Assembly (NCBI GenBank): GCA_002749205.1
Contig: PDOP01000037.1
Coordinates: 1-64,000, forward strand
Direction: 5' to 3'
Origin: Treponema sp.
GTDB taxonomy: Bacteria > Spirochaetota > Spirochaetia > Treponematales > Treponemataceae
DNA: 64,000 nt
Made by a program: the position numbers and the translations under genes. Below, in pieces: positions 27,725 through 37,980 of this stretch. Numbering within the stretch: the stretch's first letter is position 1; every line of letters starts with the position of its first letter. The notes below the pieces were generated by a model. It searched no databases. It was given only the letters and a program-made list of their open reading frames with translations, and was not told the origin of the DNA.

Positions 27725-29669
27725 CCGGACCTTTTACCTCTTCTTCTTTTTCATACTTGCCATATCTGATAATACCTTTATCCAAGAAAAATGTTGTTGC
27801 TTTGCAGTCAGTTCGTACAACTTCCGTAAAATTCTTTATATTTATTGTAACTCCTGCAAATACATCTCCCGATGCAGAAACTTTACCTTCAATTTTTATC
27901 GTTTCAAGATGTTCTTTTATTTTTTGAACTTCTTGCTTGGCTTCTTCAATTTCAGTTTCCAGTGTATATTTTGTTTCAATATACTTTTGGTATGTTTCTT
28001 CTTTTTCTTCAGATAAAGTACCGCCACGTCGCTTTTTTTGATTTTCAAGTGCAGTAAGATTTAATTTAACTTCAGCCAACATTTTTTCATTGTTTTCTTG
28101 AGAGACCCTTAAAAAATCTAAACGCTCTTTACTTTTTGGATCAAACCCTACATTCAATGTTGTATCATTACCGGCAGTGGGGCTTCCTAAATTTCTAGCA
28201 GAAATAAATTCAGCGGCACTGATATTTCCACCAATAATATCAGCTCGTTTTCCTTTACATATAATTTTTTTGTTTGCTAATACATTTGAATTAATAATTC
28301 CATCGGAAACAACAACCATTTTTCCTGCTTCTACCGATTTAGCATTTTGAATAAATTTAGACCAAATGGATTGGCTTGTTCTAATTAAGGCACCTTCTTT
28401 TCCTATAATACCTTGACTTATAACTATATCACCTTCTGCATCCAATTCTGATTTTCCAACAGTTCCTTTAACTTCTATATTGCCTGAAGCTCTAATTGAA
28501 AATCCATCATCAACATTACCATTGACAAAAACAGCCCCAAGAAATTCAATATTTCCTGTTTTAATCGAAACATTACCTTCAACGACATATACGGGTTCGA
28601 CAGTTATTCTTCCCTTTTTTAAACTGACATGTCCATTTATTTCAGCAATAACAGTCAATCCGTCATCTGCAATTTTTGTGTTTTCGCCGATAGGGATAAC
28701 AACATCTTTTCCTGAAGAGGCTTCAAGATATTTCCCTGACACCGTTTTTCCGGGTTCTCCTCGCTGTGCAGGAATTTTTTGTGCAACCGGCTGTCCTTCA
28801 ACAACATTTTGAATAATATTTAATTCTTTAAAATTAATTTGCCCTGATGTTGTTTGACTAAAATCTCTAACAGAAGTATCAACCCTAAAATTATACTCTA
28901 TTTTAGCATCATTACCGTTTTTAGCCGGTTGTCCTTCTGCAATAAGATAATCTTCTTTATATACAGGATTATCTTGAAACTCAACCAACCTATTATCATC
29001 AATGCCAAATACAACATCGTTATTATTTAAAAACAAAACTATTTCTTCGGCAGAAAAATCTGCACCACCCGGTCCCGGTGGATAAACATGAAGATAAGCA
29101 GCCATTCCATCATCACGGATATTAACTGTAAGCATTGCATCATTACCGGGTGTCTTTTTAAATGGTGCAATTCTAATATATTCTCCTTTTGCTTTTTTAA
29201 TAATAGGCATCAAAACTTTTTCTGCCGGAACATCTAAATTTTTAGCTTTTATCTTTTTGATAGCGTCATCAATTTTTACTTTTTTACCATTTCCAACCGG
29301 TGCCGTAACCTTCATAAAAACACCGGCAGTCAAACAAGAAATAAAAACTTGACCGTTTTTATCTTTTTGTTCTTCAATAACATTAGCAGAACCAGCATTA
29401 AGCTGTCCATCCGACTCATCTACATTTAATTTTATGTTATCATTTTGGTACGCAAGAATAATCCAATCACAGGGATTAAGAGCAAACATTCCCGATTTTC
29501 CTTTCTGCGTTACTTCATAATCAACATTTGCAGCAGGAATACCAAGTTGGATAGCTGCCGAGGCTATTGCTTCATCTAGCTCTGATCCTCGTGCTTCAAC
29601 AAAAAAACGAGAAGAATCTTTTTTATAAAGTTCTTGCATTTTTTGTTGTATTTGCTCCAGTCTTACCAC
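27705..29669 (-). CDS. FapA (DUF342) family protein with Jag-N-like domain
   Basis: A 654-residue protein. The N-terminal 60 residues (AIASAAIQLGIPAANVDYEVTQKGKSGMFAL) look like the Jag-N fold. The middle is the FapA/DUF342 core of repeated beta turns (GNVSIKTGNIEFLGAVFVNGNV, then a right-handed beta-helix of short strands). A coiled coil near residues 500-570 and a short C-terminal tail follow. Proteins of this family are often polar or envelope-associated regulators, though the function is not settled. It follows fliA by 9 bases in the fla operon. Confidence 0.8.
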   Translation of the reverse strand: MVRLEQIQQKMQELYKKDSSRFFVEARGSELDEAIASAAIQLGIPAANVDYEVTQKGKSGMFALNPCDWIILAYQNDNIKLNVDESDGQLNAGSANVIEEQKDKNGQVFISCLTAGVFMKVTAPVGNGKKVKIDDAIKKIKAKNLDVPAEKVLMPIIKKAKGEYIRIAPFKKTPGNDAMLTVNIRDDGMAAYLHVYPPGPGGADFSAEEIVLFLNNNDVVFGIDDNRLVEFQDNPVYKEDYLIAEGQPAKNGNDAKIEYNFRVDTSVRDFSQTTSGQINFKELNIIQNVVEGQPVAQKIPAQRGEPGKTVSGKYLEASSGKDVVIPIGENTKIADDGLTVIAEINGHVSLKKGRITVEPVYVVEGNVSIKTGNIEFLGAVFVNGNVDDGFSIRASGNIEVKGTVGKSELDAEGDIVISQGIIGKEGALIRTSQSIWSKFIQNAKSVEAGKMVVVSDGIINSNVLANKKIICKGKRADIIGGNISAAEFISARNLGSPTAGNDTTLNVGFDPKSKERLDFLRVSQENNEKMLAEVKLNLTALENQKKRRGGTLSEEKEETYQKYIETKYTLETEIEEAKQEVQKIKEHLETIKIEGKVSASGDVFAGVTINIKNFTEVVRTDCKATTFFLDKGIIRYGKYEKEEEVKGPGGYSTN

Positions 29670-29678
29670 AAAATCCTC

Positions 29679-30467
29679 CTAAATGATACCCTTGGTAACA
29701 TTGCTAAGTTTTACTTTTAATTTTAAATTAGCACTGGTATGTATTTGCGAAACTCGTGATTCTGTAACATTTAAAACTTTACCGATTTCTTTCAATGTCA
29801 TATCTTCGTAATAATACATTATCAATACTTTTTTTTCTCTATCCGGTAATTCATTAATTGAGTTAATAACTATGCGTTTGATTTCTTCTTTTTCTACTAT
29901 TACATCAGGATTTAATGAAGAAGGGGCTTCTATTGTGTCTCCAATTGAACCACTATCAGAATCATCATTGGAAAACCTTACAGATGTTAAAGAAATTATA
30001 CTCGATGTAGAAATTTTCAAAAGTAATTCATAATAATCATCTATAGAAAGTCCTAAACCTTTCGCTATTTCTTCATTCGTAGCAGACCGCCCCAGTCGAG
30101 CTTCAAGGCTGGAGATTGTTTCTTCAACCTGCTTTGTTTTTTGTCTAACAGATCTGGGAACCCAATCAATTGAACGCAGTTCATCATAAATGGCTCCGCG
30201 AATTCTATTAACAGCATAAGTATTAAACTGTACTTTCTTTTCAGGGTCATATTTATCTATTGCATCTAATAATCCAAAGACACCATATCCCACTAAATCT
30301 TCAAATTCAACATTTCCGGGCATCCCACTTGATATTTTTCCCGCCACATATTTTGTCAAAGGAGCATACTTTACAATAAAAAACTCCCTTATTTCAGCAT
30401 CATGTGTTTTTTTGTATTCTACCCAAAGCTCTTCTTCAGGAATTTCATCAAATTTTGAATTACGCAT
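29679..30467 (-). CDS. fliA: RNA polymerase sigma-28 factor FliA/WhiG
   Basis: A 262-residue sigma factor with region 2 (EDLVGYGVFGLLDAIDKYDP), region 3 and the C-terminal region 4 helix-turn-helix (LPDREKKVLIMYYYEDMTLKEIGKVLNVTESRVSQIHT). It directs transcription of late motility genes. It sits in the distal part of the fla operon, 23 bases after the small membrane protein gene and 9 bases before the FapA-family gene. A sigma-28-like promoter upstream of fliK suggests feedback on its own operon. Confidence 0.94.
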   Translation of the reverse strand: MRNSKFDEIPEEELWVEYKKTHDAEIREFFIVKYAPLTKYVAGKISSGMPGNVEFEDLVGYGVFGLLDAIDKYDPEKKVQFNTYAVNRIRGAIYDELRSIDWVPRSVRQKTKQVEETISSLEARLGRSATNEEIAKGLGLSIDDYYELLLKISTSSIISLTSVRFSNDDSDSGSIGDTIEAPSSLNPDVIVEKEEIKRIVINSINELPDREKKVLIMYYYEDMTLKEIGKVLNVTESRVSQIHTSANLKLKVKLSNVTKGII

Positions 30468-30490
30468 TTGCCCACCCTATTTCATTAATA

Positions 30491-31006
30491 TTAAGACTCT
30501 CTCTCCAAAACAGTATGAATTGCTTTAGCCATTGTTTCAACATCAACAGTATCAGAATCTGCTCCTTTTTTTCTCATCATTCCGTCAGTGCCTTCTTCAA
30601 CAAAATCTATAGGTTCATCTCCATCTAAACTAGAAGAAATTCCTTCAAATTCGCTTAAGTTCGGCAACTCATCTAAAGCATCATCATTCTGTGCCACTTT
30701 CTCAATAAAACTATCCTTTTCTTCATCTAATGTATAATCTTCATTACCTTTTTCCGGATCATCGATTGTTATATCAATATTTTGTCCTACCTCATTTACC
30801 TCTTTAGGAACCTTTGTTTCAAACAAACCCGGTATATATTTTTCAAATAAATATAACGCAAAATAGACAAACCCACCTAAAAAACATCCAAGCAGAACAG
30901 CCCTTAAAAGAACAACCCAGATAGCAACTTTTGCAATCAACCCCAAAATAAAAGAAATCAACGCCCCCGCACCTGCTGAGTAAAGAGAAGTTTTTATTTT
31001 TGACAT
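30491..31006 (-). CDS. Conserved-position membrane protein of the fla operon, unknown function
   Basis: A 171-residue protein with two hydrophobic stretches in the first 55 residues (GAGALISFILGLIAKVAIWVVLL and AVLLGCFLGGFVYFALYLF), then a very acidic cytoplasmic-like tail (DPEKGNEDYTLDEEKD, FEGISSSLDGDEP). No domain is recognised. It sits between flhG and fliA, where treponemal fla operons usually carry a short uncharacterised gene. It could anchor FlhG or FliA partners at the pole, but that is only a guess from context. Confidence 0.65.
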   Translation of the reverse strand: MSKIKTSLYSAGAGALISFILGLIAKVAIWVVLLRAVLLGCFLGGFVYFALYLFEKYIPGLFETKVPKEVNEVGQNIDITIDDPEKGNEDYTLDEEKDSFIEKVAQNDDALDELPNLSEFEGISSSLDGDEPIDFVEEGTDGMMRKKGADSDTVDVETMAKAIHTVLERES

Positions 31007-31091
31007 AAATTACCACCTCTAATCATGTTCCATCAAATTCCCCCTTATAGGATATTCCAAATTTTAAGTCTCGTCAAGGTGTTTTTTCAAT

Positions 31092-31982
31092 TTAATCCCA
31101 ATTTCTTCCAAAAATTTTCTGTATAAAGCCGGAAATACCTGAAAACTCTTGATAATCTGTTTTTTCTAACCTAGCCACTATATGTCTCAAACAAGCACTA
31201 GCTTTAGACTTAGGAGAAGAAACAAAAAAAGGAATTTGCTTTAAAACCGCTTGTTCAACTGCCGTATCTTGATAAATAAATCCTATATATTCAATTTTAA
31301 GATTTAAAAACTGTGCAGCAATTTGTACCATCTTATCTGCTATTCTTTTCCCTTCAAGGGCTGATTTTACCCTATTCACTATTAACTTCAAATTTAATTC
31401 CATATTATCTACTTCTGTTGCTATAATTTTAATTATTCCGTAAGCATCTGTTATCGCTGTCGGTTCAGATGTTGTAACAACAACAACCTCATCAGCGGCA
31501 GCTAAAAATGCTAAAACATTTTTGGAAACACCTGCACTGGTATCTATAATTATTACATCAGCCTCAGCTAGAGTATACATTTCTTTGATAAAAGAATTTC
31601 TTTCTTCTTCTGTCATATTAGCAATTTTAGAAAAGCCTGAAGCTCCTGCTACAAGTTTTAAGCCATATTTTGTATCTATAATTATTTCAGACATTTTCTT
31701 CTGCTTTTTTATAACATGATATAAATTATACTGAGGTATAATATTCATCATAACATTTATATTTGCCAAGCCTAAATCAGCATCTATAACAATAACGCGT
31801 TTCCCCATTTTCGCATAAGCAATACCCATGTTTGTCGCAACATTAGTTTTTCCGACCCCCCCCTTACCACTGGTTATTGCAATAATACGAGTTTTTCTAT
31901 GAGGCAAGACATTAACGGTCGCTACATTTTTTTTGTTTTTTTCTTGCATTAAAATTCTCAATTCTTCGGCTTGATCTTTCAT
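31092..31982 (-). CDS. flhG: MinD-like ATPase FlhG/FleN
   Basis: A 296-residue ParA/MinD-type ATPase: deviant Walker A SGKGGVGKTNVATN (residues 34-47), DADLGLANI (Walker A' region) and DTSAGVSKN. It controls the number and position of flagella with FlhF, here the periplasmic flagella at each cell end. It begins 3 bases after flhF ends. The first 20 residues, before the P-loop, contain a short polar motif (DQAEELRILMQE) matching the FlhF-activating helix of FlhG proteins. Confidence 0.93.
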   Translation of the reverse strand: MKDQAEELRILMQEKNKKNVATVNVLPHRKTRIIAITSGKGGVGKTNVATNMGIAYAKMGKRVIVIDADLGLANINVMMNIIPQYNLYHVIKKQKKMSEIIIDTKYGLKLVAGASGFSKIANMTEEERNSFIKEMYTLAEADVIIIDTSAGVSKNVLAFLAAADEVVVVTTSEPTAITDAYGIIKIIATEVDNMELNLKLIVNRVKSALEGKRIADKMVQIAAQFLNLKIEYIGFIYQDTAVEQAVLKQIPFFVSSPKSKASACLRHIVARLEKTDYQEFSGISGFIQKIFGRNWD

Positions 31983-31985
31983 AAT

Positions 31986-33320
31986 TTAACTCCATGTTAT
32001 ATAATTATCTTCAGAAAAATAGTTTTTTGCAACAAAGCTATTTGCTTCATCAAAACCTTTTAATTTTGTTAAAAAAGTCCCAATAGTTGCTTTTTCAAAA
32101 TCAGATGGAACCGTTTGACCGGTAGTAATATAAGAAATAGCAGTGTTTTCATCATCTATCACGCTAACAATTCCTCCGGGATATGTGGTTTCATCAAATT
32201 TTGTAATTATTATTGATGAATAATTAAATCTTTTATATTGTTTCATAATTTGTAATACATCACACGCTTGTGTGGAAGCACTAATAGCTAAAAAAAACTC
32301 TATATCTGCTTCTATACCTGTAAAACATTTATACATTTCTTCTATCTTCTCTGAATCATTTGGACTCCTACCTGTAGTATCAATAAATATAACATCACAG
32401 GAATTTTTATTTTCTGCTAAATAGCTTTTTAATTCTACATCACTACCAACAACTGTAAGAGGAATATCCATATAATAGCAATATGTATATATTTGCTGTT
32501 CACCCCCTATACGATATTTATCGATAGTTACTGCCTGCACTTTTAGCGGTTTTTGAATTTCTTGTGAAACCGGCAGCAAATAATACGCCATCAATTTCGC
32601 TAAAGTTGTTGTCTTACCTACACCTGTAGGCCCTACTATAGTGAAAACTTTTGCTTCTTTTTCATTATTTAAAAAACTATCATATTGATATTTTTTTAAA
32701 TTTATTGATTCTGCAATTCTTTCCATTGCCGCAACTTCCACATTTGTAAATTCATCTAATTTAGTTATACTTAAACTATCCTTAACTGAAGAAACCACTT
32801 TATCAATATATGTTATGGAAAATGCATTAGCTTCTAAAATTACAGATAATTTTTTCAAATTTGGATGAACTTCAAAAGTTGAAGAAGTTACACCTATTTT
32901 CCCAACCCTCTCCGCAAGCTCAGCAATAGTAACTCGCAACATCTCCATTTCATCTGTTTGTAATTCCGCTTCTTTTTCCTGTAAATTAGTAATATCCGGT
33001 ACAGCCTTTTTCGCAATTTCCGGAGATTTTTCAGCAACAATTTGTAAAATTTTTTCTTTTTCTTTTATAATATCAGTTGGAATATATACTCCGCTTTTTT
33101 CGTTTTTTATATTGTTTTTACTAAAAGATGTATTCTCATGAAATTCTTTTTTTGTATCAACAATAAAAGTGATTTCTACAGCATCTTTTTTTAAAAATCC
33201 AAAAAAACCATCTGTTTTTATTGCTTTTTGACGGGTTATGGTTATATTATCCCCATATTTTTTATATATTTTTTCCTTACACGCATCAACAGTATAATCC
33301 CATTCAACTAAAACTTCCAT
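31986..33320 (-). CDS. flhF: SRP-family GTPase FlhF
   Basis: A 444-residue protein. The basic N-terminal region precedes the NG domains: P-loop VGPTGVGKTTTLAKLMAYY, DTTGRSPND and TKFDETTYPGGIVSV. FlhF marks the polar site of flagellar assembly and recruits early export and basal-body parts. It lies between flhA (26 bases) and flhG (3 bases) in the fla operon. The first 80 residues resemble a KH/Jag-like fold (YTVDACKEKIYKKYG), usual for FlhF. Confidence 0.94.
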   Translation of the reverse strand: MEVLVEWDYTVDACKEKIYKKYGDNITITRQKAIKTDGFFGFLKKDAVEITFIVDTKKEFHENTSFSKNNIKNEKSGVYIPTDIIKEKEKILQIVAEKSPEIAKKAVPDITNLQEKEAELQTDEMEMLRVTIAELAERVGKIGVTSSTFEVHPNLKKLSVILEANAFSITYIDKVVSSVKDSLSITKLDEFTNVEVAAMERIAESINLKKYQYDSFLNNEKEAKVFTIVGPTGVGKTTTLAKLMAYYLLPVSQEIQKPLKVQAVTIDKYRIGGEQQIYTYCYYMDIPLTVVGSDVELKSYLAENKNSCDVIFIDTTGRSPNDSEKIEEMYKCFTGIEADIEFFLAISASTQACDVLQIMKQYKRFNYSSIIITKFDETTYPGGIVSVIDDENTAISYITTGQTVPSDFEKATIGTFLTKLKGFDEANSFVAKNYFSEDNYITWS

Positions 33321-33346
33321 ATAACCTCTTTACACTTTCAAATATT

Positions 33347-35497
33347 CTATTCAATTTTAACTTCTCCAATTGCTTCAACTCCAATATCTGAAGAAATTTC
33401 AGAAGCAGCTAAAACTATTAAATTAGGAAATTCTCGATCTGTAGAATTTTTTACTAAAATTCTAGCTTCTTCTGTTGTTAAAATAATAGGCATATAACCG
33501 GCTTTTTGAATACTTACAAAACTATCTGTTAAAGCCCTAATCCATAGTTTTTGCGACTCTTGATCCCATCCAACCATTGGTCCATTAATAGTATCTATTC
33601 TATTTTTAATAATTTTTTCAGTTAAATCCGCACTTAACAATAAAGCATGTATTGTTTTTGATTTATCAACATATTGCAAACATATCTGTCGTCCCAATGC
33701 CTGTCTAACCCGCTCAACTAAAACTGAAATTTCAGAACTTATAGGTCTATAATCAGCTATTGTTTCAAAAATAGTTATAGTATTTCTAATAGAAACTTGT
33801 TCTCGCAATAACCCTTGCAAAACCTTTTGTACCTCACCCAAAGTAGATGTTTTTAATAAATCATCAGCTATAGCCGGATTTTCTTTTCTCATAGCATCAA
33901 TTATGCCCTGTACCATTTGCCTATCCAATATTTCAGCTGCATGCTTTTTAATAATTTCGGTTAAATGTGTTGCAATAATAGACGGTGGATCAACTACAGT
34001 GTATCCTGATAATTCAGCCCTTTCTCTATAAGATTCCGCTATCCAAATAGCAGGAAGTGAGAAAGTTGGGTCTATAGTTTTTTCACCGGGTATTTCATCA
34101 GCAACATCACCGGGATTTATTGCAAGATATGAATCAACTCTAATTTTACCTTTTGCAACTTCTACACCTCGAATTTTAAAACAATATTCATTAGGATCAA
34201 TGCGCATATTATCAATAATTCTAATTCTTGGCGCTACCAAACCTAAATCAAGAGCGGCAGTTCTTCGTATCCGCGTAATTCGTTCTAGCAATTCAGCGCC
34301 TTTTTCCTTGTCAACAAGAGGAATAAGCCCGTATCCCAGTTCAAGCGAAAGAGGATCCAAAGGGACAATAGGACTTATATCAGAAGTATTTTCACCTGTT
34401 TGTTCTGTTCCTGCTCCGGTACTCTGTGCCGTATTTGAAAGACCTGAAGCACTATCCATGGCACCTGTTTTTTTTACCCGCTTTAAATTCCAAGCAAGGA
34501 AAAATAAAATAATAGCCAAAAAAATTAAAACTATTTTGGGGAAACCGGGCAAAAAAGACATGAGAAGCAAAACTATACCCGCAATAAAATATATATTTCC
34601 GTCAATAGAAAACTGCTTTGAAAAATCTTGACCAAAAGATTCTTCCCCTGATGATCTAGTAACAACCAAACCGGTAGCAACAGATACCAGTAATGACGGC
34701 AACTGAGATAACAACCCATCGCCTATGCTTAACTTAGCATATGTCGAAACAGCTAATCCAAAACTTTCATTTCTAAAAATCATACCCACTATTAAACCGG
34801 CTATAACATTTATAGCTGTTATAAAAATACTAATTTTTACATTACCAGAAACAAATTTACTTGCACCATCCATAGCACCATAAAAATCTGCATCCTTTTG
34901 AACCTGCTCTTTTTTTGCCTTTGCTTCTTCAAAACTTATTGCACCAGAACTATATTCATTTTCAATGGACATTTGTTTTGTTCCAATAAAATCAAGAGTA
35001 AACCGAGCGGCAACTTCAGCAATTCTTGTTGCACCTTTTGTAATAACAAAAGCTTGTACAGCTATAATAATGATGAACATAACAAATCCTGTAAGCAACC
35101 CTTCATTACCGCTACTGCCAACAACAAATGAACTAAAAGCATTTATCATTCTACCGTCAAATTCACTGCCCATCGATAAAATCAAGCGAGTTGAAGAAAT
35201 ATTTAATGCAAGACCAAAAACTGTAGTTACCAAAAGTATCGAAGGAAAAATTGAAAATTCAGTAGCTCTTGAACTAAATAATACTCTTAATAAAATTATA
35301 ATATTAAAAATTAAATTTAATGCCATAAAAAAATCTAAAAGAACTGTTGGCATAGGTAAAACCAACATAAAAATAATTACGATTACAGCAATGGCAACGA
35401 CAACATTAGTAAAAAACTTTGTTTTTTCTTTCCCTTTTAATAATGTAGCACCGGCAACATCTTTTAGATTTGAAAAAGTTGTTTTTCTATTGTCCAT
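33347..35497 (-). CDS. flhA: Flagellar type III export protein FlhA
   Basis: A 716-residue export-gate protein. The N-terminal third has eight hydrophobic helices; the FHIPEP-type loop (FTLDFIGTKQMSIENEYSSGAIS) is at about 165-190. The rest is the cytoplasmic ring-forming domain. It forms a nonameric gate for flagellar protein export. Its start overlaps flhB by 11 bases. The sequence is full-length and carries no disruption. Confidence 0.95.
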   Translation of the reverse strand: MDNRKTTFSNLKDVAGATLLKGKEKTKFFTNVVVAIAVIVIIFMLVLPMPTVLLDFFMALNLIFNIIILLRVLFSSRATEFSIFPSILLVTTVFGLALNISSTRLILSMGSEFDGRMINAFSSFVVGSSGNEGLLTGFVMFIIIIAVQAFVITKGATRIAEVAARFTLDFIGTKQMSIENEYSSGAISFEEAKAKKEQVQKDADFYGAMDGASKFVSGNVKISIFITAINVIAGLIVGMIFRNESFGLAVSTYAKLSIGDGLLSQLPSLLVSVATGLVVTRSSGEESFGQDFSKQFSIDGNIYFIAGIVLLLMSFLPGFPKIVLIFLAIILFFLAWNLKRVKKTGAMDSASGLSNTAQSTGAGTEQTGENTSDISPIVPLDPLSLELGYGLIPLVDKEKGAELLERITRIRRTAALDLGLVAPRIRIIDNMRIDPNEYCFKIRGVEVAKGKIRVDSYLAINPGDVADEIPGEKTIDPTFSLPAIWIAESYRERAELSGYTVVDPPSIIATHLTEIIKKHAAEILDRQMVQGIIDAMRKENPAIADDLLKTSTLGEVQKVLQGLLREQVSIRNTITIFETIADYRPISSEISVLVERVRQALGRQICLQYVDKSKTIHALLLSADLTEKIIKNRIDTINGPMVGWDQESQKLWIRALTDSFVSIQKAGYMPIILTTEEARILVKNSTDREFPNLIVLAASEISSDIGVEAIGEVKIE

Positions 35498-36641
35498 ACT
35501 TCATCTCCTTTTTTTCATTCATACTTAAAACTTGACTAAAAATAAGACTAACTGCTTCATAGTATTTATCCGGTATTATTTCTCCTAGATCTACATTTGC
35601 ATAAATAGCCCTTGTAAGCGGTTTGTTTTCTATAATGGGTATTTCATTGTCTTTTGCAATTTTTTTTATTTGCTGTGCCATTAGATCTGCACCTTTTGCT
35701 AAAACCATGGGGGCAGGCATAGTTTTCTCTTCATATTGTAATGCAACAGCAAAATGTGTCGGGTTTGTTATTACAACATCTGCTTGTGGAACATTTTTGA
35801 TCGCATTTCTTGATAATAAATCTTGCATTTGCCTTTTAATTTGACCTTTAATTTTTGGATCACCTTCTGATTCTTTAAATTCATCTTTGATTTCATGTTT
35901 TGTCATTTTTAACGACTCAATAAATTGTTTACGCTGAAAAAAATAATCAACCACTGAAAAAAATAAAAACAAAATACCAACATAAATTATCAACCGCCAT
36001 GCAAGCCCGGCCACAAAGAACATAGCATCACCAAGATTTGACTTTAAAAGTGAAATCATATTTGTAATATTATTTTTTATTATGATATATGCTATCACGC
36101 CAACAGCAAACACTTTTATAAGAGATTTTGCTAAATTAAATAGCCCTTCGGCAGAAAACAAAACTCTCTTAAAGTACTTAAAAATATTGGGTGATATTTT
36201 ATTAAATTTTGGCTCAATAAGTTTTATAGAAAATAAAAAGCCTTTTGTTTGAATTATATTACCAACAATTCCTGAAAATATTGCAATAATTGCAATAGGT
36301 AAAATAATTCTTATATAATATCGCAAAAAAACATTAAACCAAGTTGAATTCATAACGTCTTCTGTACCACATCGGGTAAAGAAAAATCTTAAAAGTTCAA
36401 TAAATAGGCTTAACATATAAGGTGCTAACGCTATCAAAACAATGGCTGTCAACACAAGACCAATTGATGAAGGTATTTCTTGACTTTTAGCCACTCTACC
36501 TTCTTTTCTGGCTTTACGAATTTTTTCTTGTGTAGGATCTTCTGTACGCCCTTCTTCTTCTGCAGCAAACCATTGCATATCAAATAAATACGGAGGTATT
36601 TGTTCTGAAAAAATACAATCTGTTATTAATTCTTTTTTCAT
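35487..36641 (-). CDS. flhB: Flagellar export switch protein FlhB
   Basis: A 384-residue protein: four transmembrane helices and the autocleavage motif NPTH ([16 protein letters not shown]). FlhB switches the export apparatus from rod/hook to filament substrates with the hook-length protein FliK, encoded at the head of this operon. The N-terminus is about 25 residues longer than usual before [22 protein letters not shown] 36641 overlaps fliR by 4 bases, and a later in-frame ATG gives the usual start. Confidence 0.95.
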   Translation of the reverse strand: MKKELITDCIFSEQIPPYLFDMQWFAAEEEGRTEDPTQEKIRKARKEGRVAKSQEIPSSIGLVLTAIVLIALAPYMLSLFIELLRFFFTRCGTEDVMNSTWFNVFLRYYIRIILPIAIIAIFSGIVGNIIQTKGFLFSIKLIEPKFNKISPNIFKYFKRVLFSAEGLFNLAKSLIKVFAVGVIAYIIIKNNITNMISLLKSNLGDAMFFVAGLAWRLIIYVGILFLFFSVVDYFFQRKQFIESLKMTKHEIKDEFKESEGDPKIKGQIKRQMQDLLSRNAIKNVPQADVVITNPTHFAVALQYEEKTMPAPMVLAKGADLMAQQIKKIAKDNEIPIIENKPLTRAIYANVDLGEIIPDKYYEAVSLIFSQVLSMNEKKEMKYGQ

Positions 36642-37432
36642 CTAATACCTCCGGCTTTTATAAATAGCTCTTCTAAAGAAAAGAAGGCGTTTTCTATAAT
36701 TGCGACAAAAAGATTAATTAAGTAAGGCATAGCAAAACTTAAAATCAAAAATGTTAATAATATTGTCATTGGAAAACCTTCCGACAACAAATTCATTTGT
36801 GGTGCTGCTTTAGTAAAAAGACCCATTGAAACATGTACCAAAAATAATGTTCCCATTATTGGCAAACATATAACCATAGCATTATAAAATAATAAGCTTA
36901 AAGATTTGAAAAACAAACTGACAACCAATTCTTGTTTATCAACAAAAATAAAACAATTTATAGATTCAAAGCTCCTTAAGATACCGCCTAAAAATAATTT
37001 CTGAAAACCATCTATACTTATAAAAACCAATACTGCAACAAAATTAAAAAATTGTCCCATCAATGGATTTTGAATTTTTGCAAGTGAATCATATACACTT
37101 GAAGCGGCAAAACCCATTTGATATGAAAAAAACTGTCCCGCAGAACTAAATGTTGAAAATATAATACTAACAAAAAAACCGGTAATTACACCAAGTAATG
37201 CTTCTCCTATTATCAAAAGTAGATAGTGTAATGAAAACGGATCTATCATCATATTGCTTGGATAGGCTGTTGGCATAACTAAAATTGTAATCAAAAATGC
37301 AAGCCCAACTTTTGTAATCCTGGAAAATGTACGCATTGATAATAAAGGACTTGTCAAAATTAAAGCGAAAACTCTAGCAAAACAGAGAAAAAATATAGGT
37401 ATGTTACTTACTAAGTTTTCTAAAACAAACAT
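36638..37432 (-). CDS. fliR: Flagellar export protein FliR
   Basis: A 264-residue membrane protein of six hydrophobic segments, typical length. It contains the conserved [16 protein letters not shown] (family FxxxxGxxxAxxxD) and [11 protein letters not shown]. FliR is part of the FliPQR core channel of the export gate. It follows fliQ by 13 bases and overlaps flhB by 4. Confidence 0.94.
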   Translation of the reverse strand: MFVLENLVSNIPIFFLCFARVFALILTSPLLSMRTFSRITKVGLAFLITILVMPTAYPSNMMIDPFSLHYLLLIIGEALLGVITGFFVSIIFSTFSSAGQFFSYQMGFAASSVYDSLAKIQNPLMGQFFNFVAVLVFISIDGFQKLFLGGILRSFESINCFIFVDKQELVVSLFFKSLSLLFYNAMVICLPIMGTLFLVHVSMGLFTKAAPQMNLLSEGFPMTILLTFLILSFAMPYLINLFVAIIENAFFSLEELFIKAGGIR

Positions 37433-37445
37433 CTTTGATTTTATC

Positions 37446-37715
37446 CTATTTTACAAGTTCCGGTATGAAGTTAAACAAGGTTACGGCATAGTTTCGCATC
37501 ACAGCAAACATCCAACCACTTAAAATAGCCAACATTCCTAGAATGGTAAAAATTTTAGGTACAAATGTTAATGTCTGTTCTTGTATTGAGGTCGTTGCTT
37601 GCAAAATAGCAACAATTAAACCTACAAGCAATGCAGATAATAATATGGGGGCAGCCAACATAAAAACAGTAAATATTCCGTTACGCATCAATGTAACTAT
37701 CATTCCTAATGACAT
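37446..37715 (-). CDS. fliQ: Flagellar export protein FliQ
   Basis: An 89-residue two-helix membrane protein ([32 protein letters not shown], then [16 protein letters not shown]). The start is set at ATG 37715, since AGGGAGG lies 5 bases upstream and 89 residues is the family length; a 17-residue in-frame extension is spurious. FliQ surrounds the FliP ring of the export gate. The gap of 265 bases to fliP, filled by a repeat element, is unusual for this operon. Confidence 0.94.
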   Translation of the reverse strand: MSLGMIVTLMRNGIFTVFMLAAPILLSALLVGLIVAILQATTSIQEQTLTFVPKIFTILGMLAILSGWMFAVMRNYAVTLFNFIPELVK

Positions 37716-37789
37716 TTTTCCTCCCTTGTAAAGTGTCATTTTATATTTTGATTTTATTAATATCAAAATATAGAAAAAACATTACTCGT

Positions 37790-37954
37790 TAATAGGTCTG
37801 ACCGCAGAAAGACCTGTTAAATTAGCATTCAACCTACGCTGTTGTGGGGCGGCGAAGCTATCCTTTTGCCGTACACAAATATTATAAAAACGGCAAAAGA
37901 TAAAGCGAGCCGACCGGGTTGCAGGCTCGCCACCGTGCCCGTAAAGGCGAGCCT
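37790..37954 (+). repeat. Dispersed structured element, family 1, copy 5, inside the fla operon
   Basis: Inner stem CTTTTGCCG (37863-37871) pairs with CGGCAAAAG (37891-37899). GCTATCC precedes it; GCGAGCCGACC and GGGTTGC follow. A weak outer stem (GGCGGC with GCCG-a-CC) is possible. The terminal hairpin AGGCTCGCC/GGCGAGCCT (37923-37931 and 37946-37954) is strong. It lies between fliP and fliQ, antisense to the operon transcript, which must pass through it. Confidence 0.75.
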
Positions 37955-37980
37955 AAATAATAAGAATTGCTTAAATCAAT

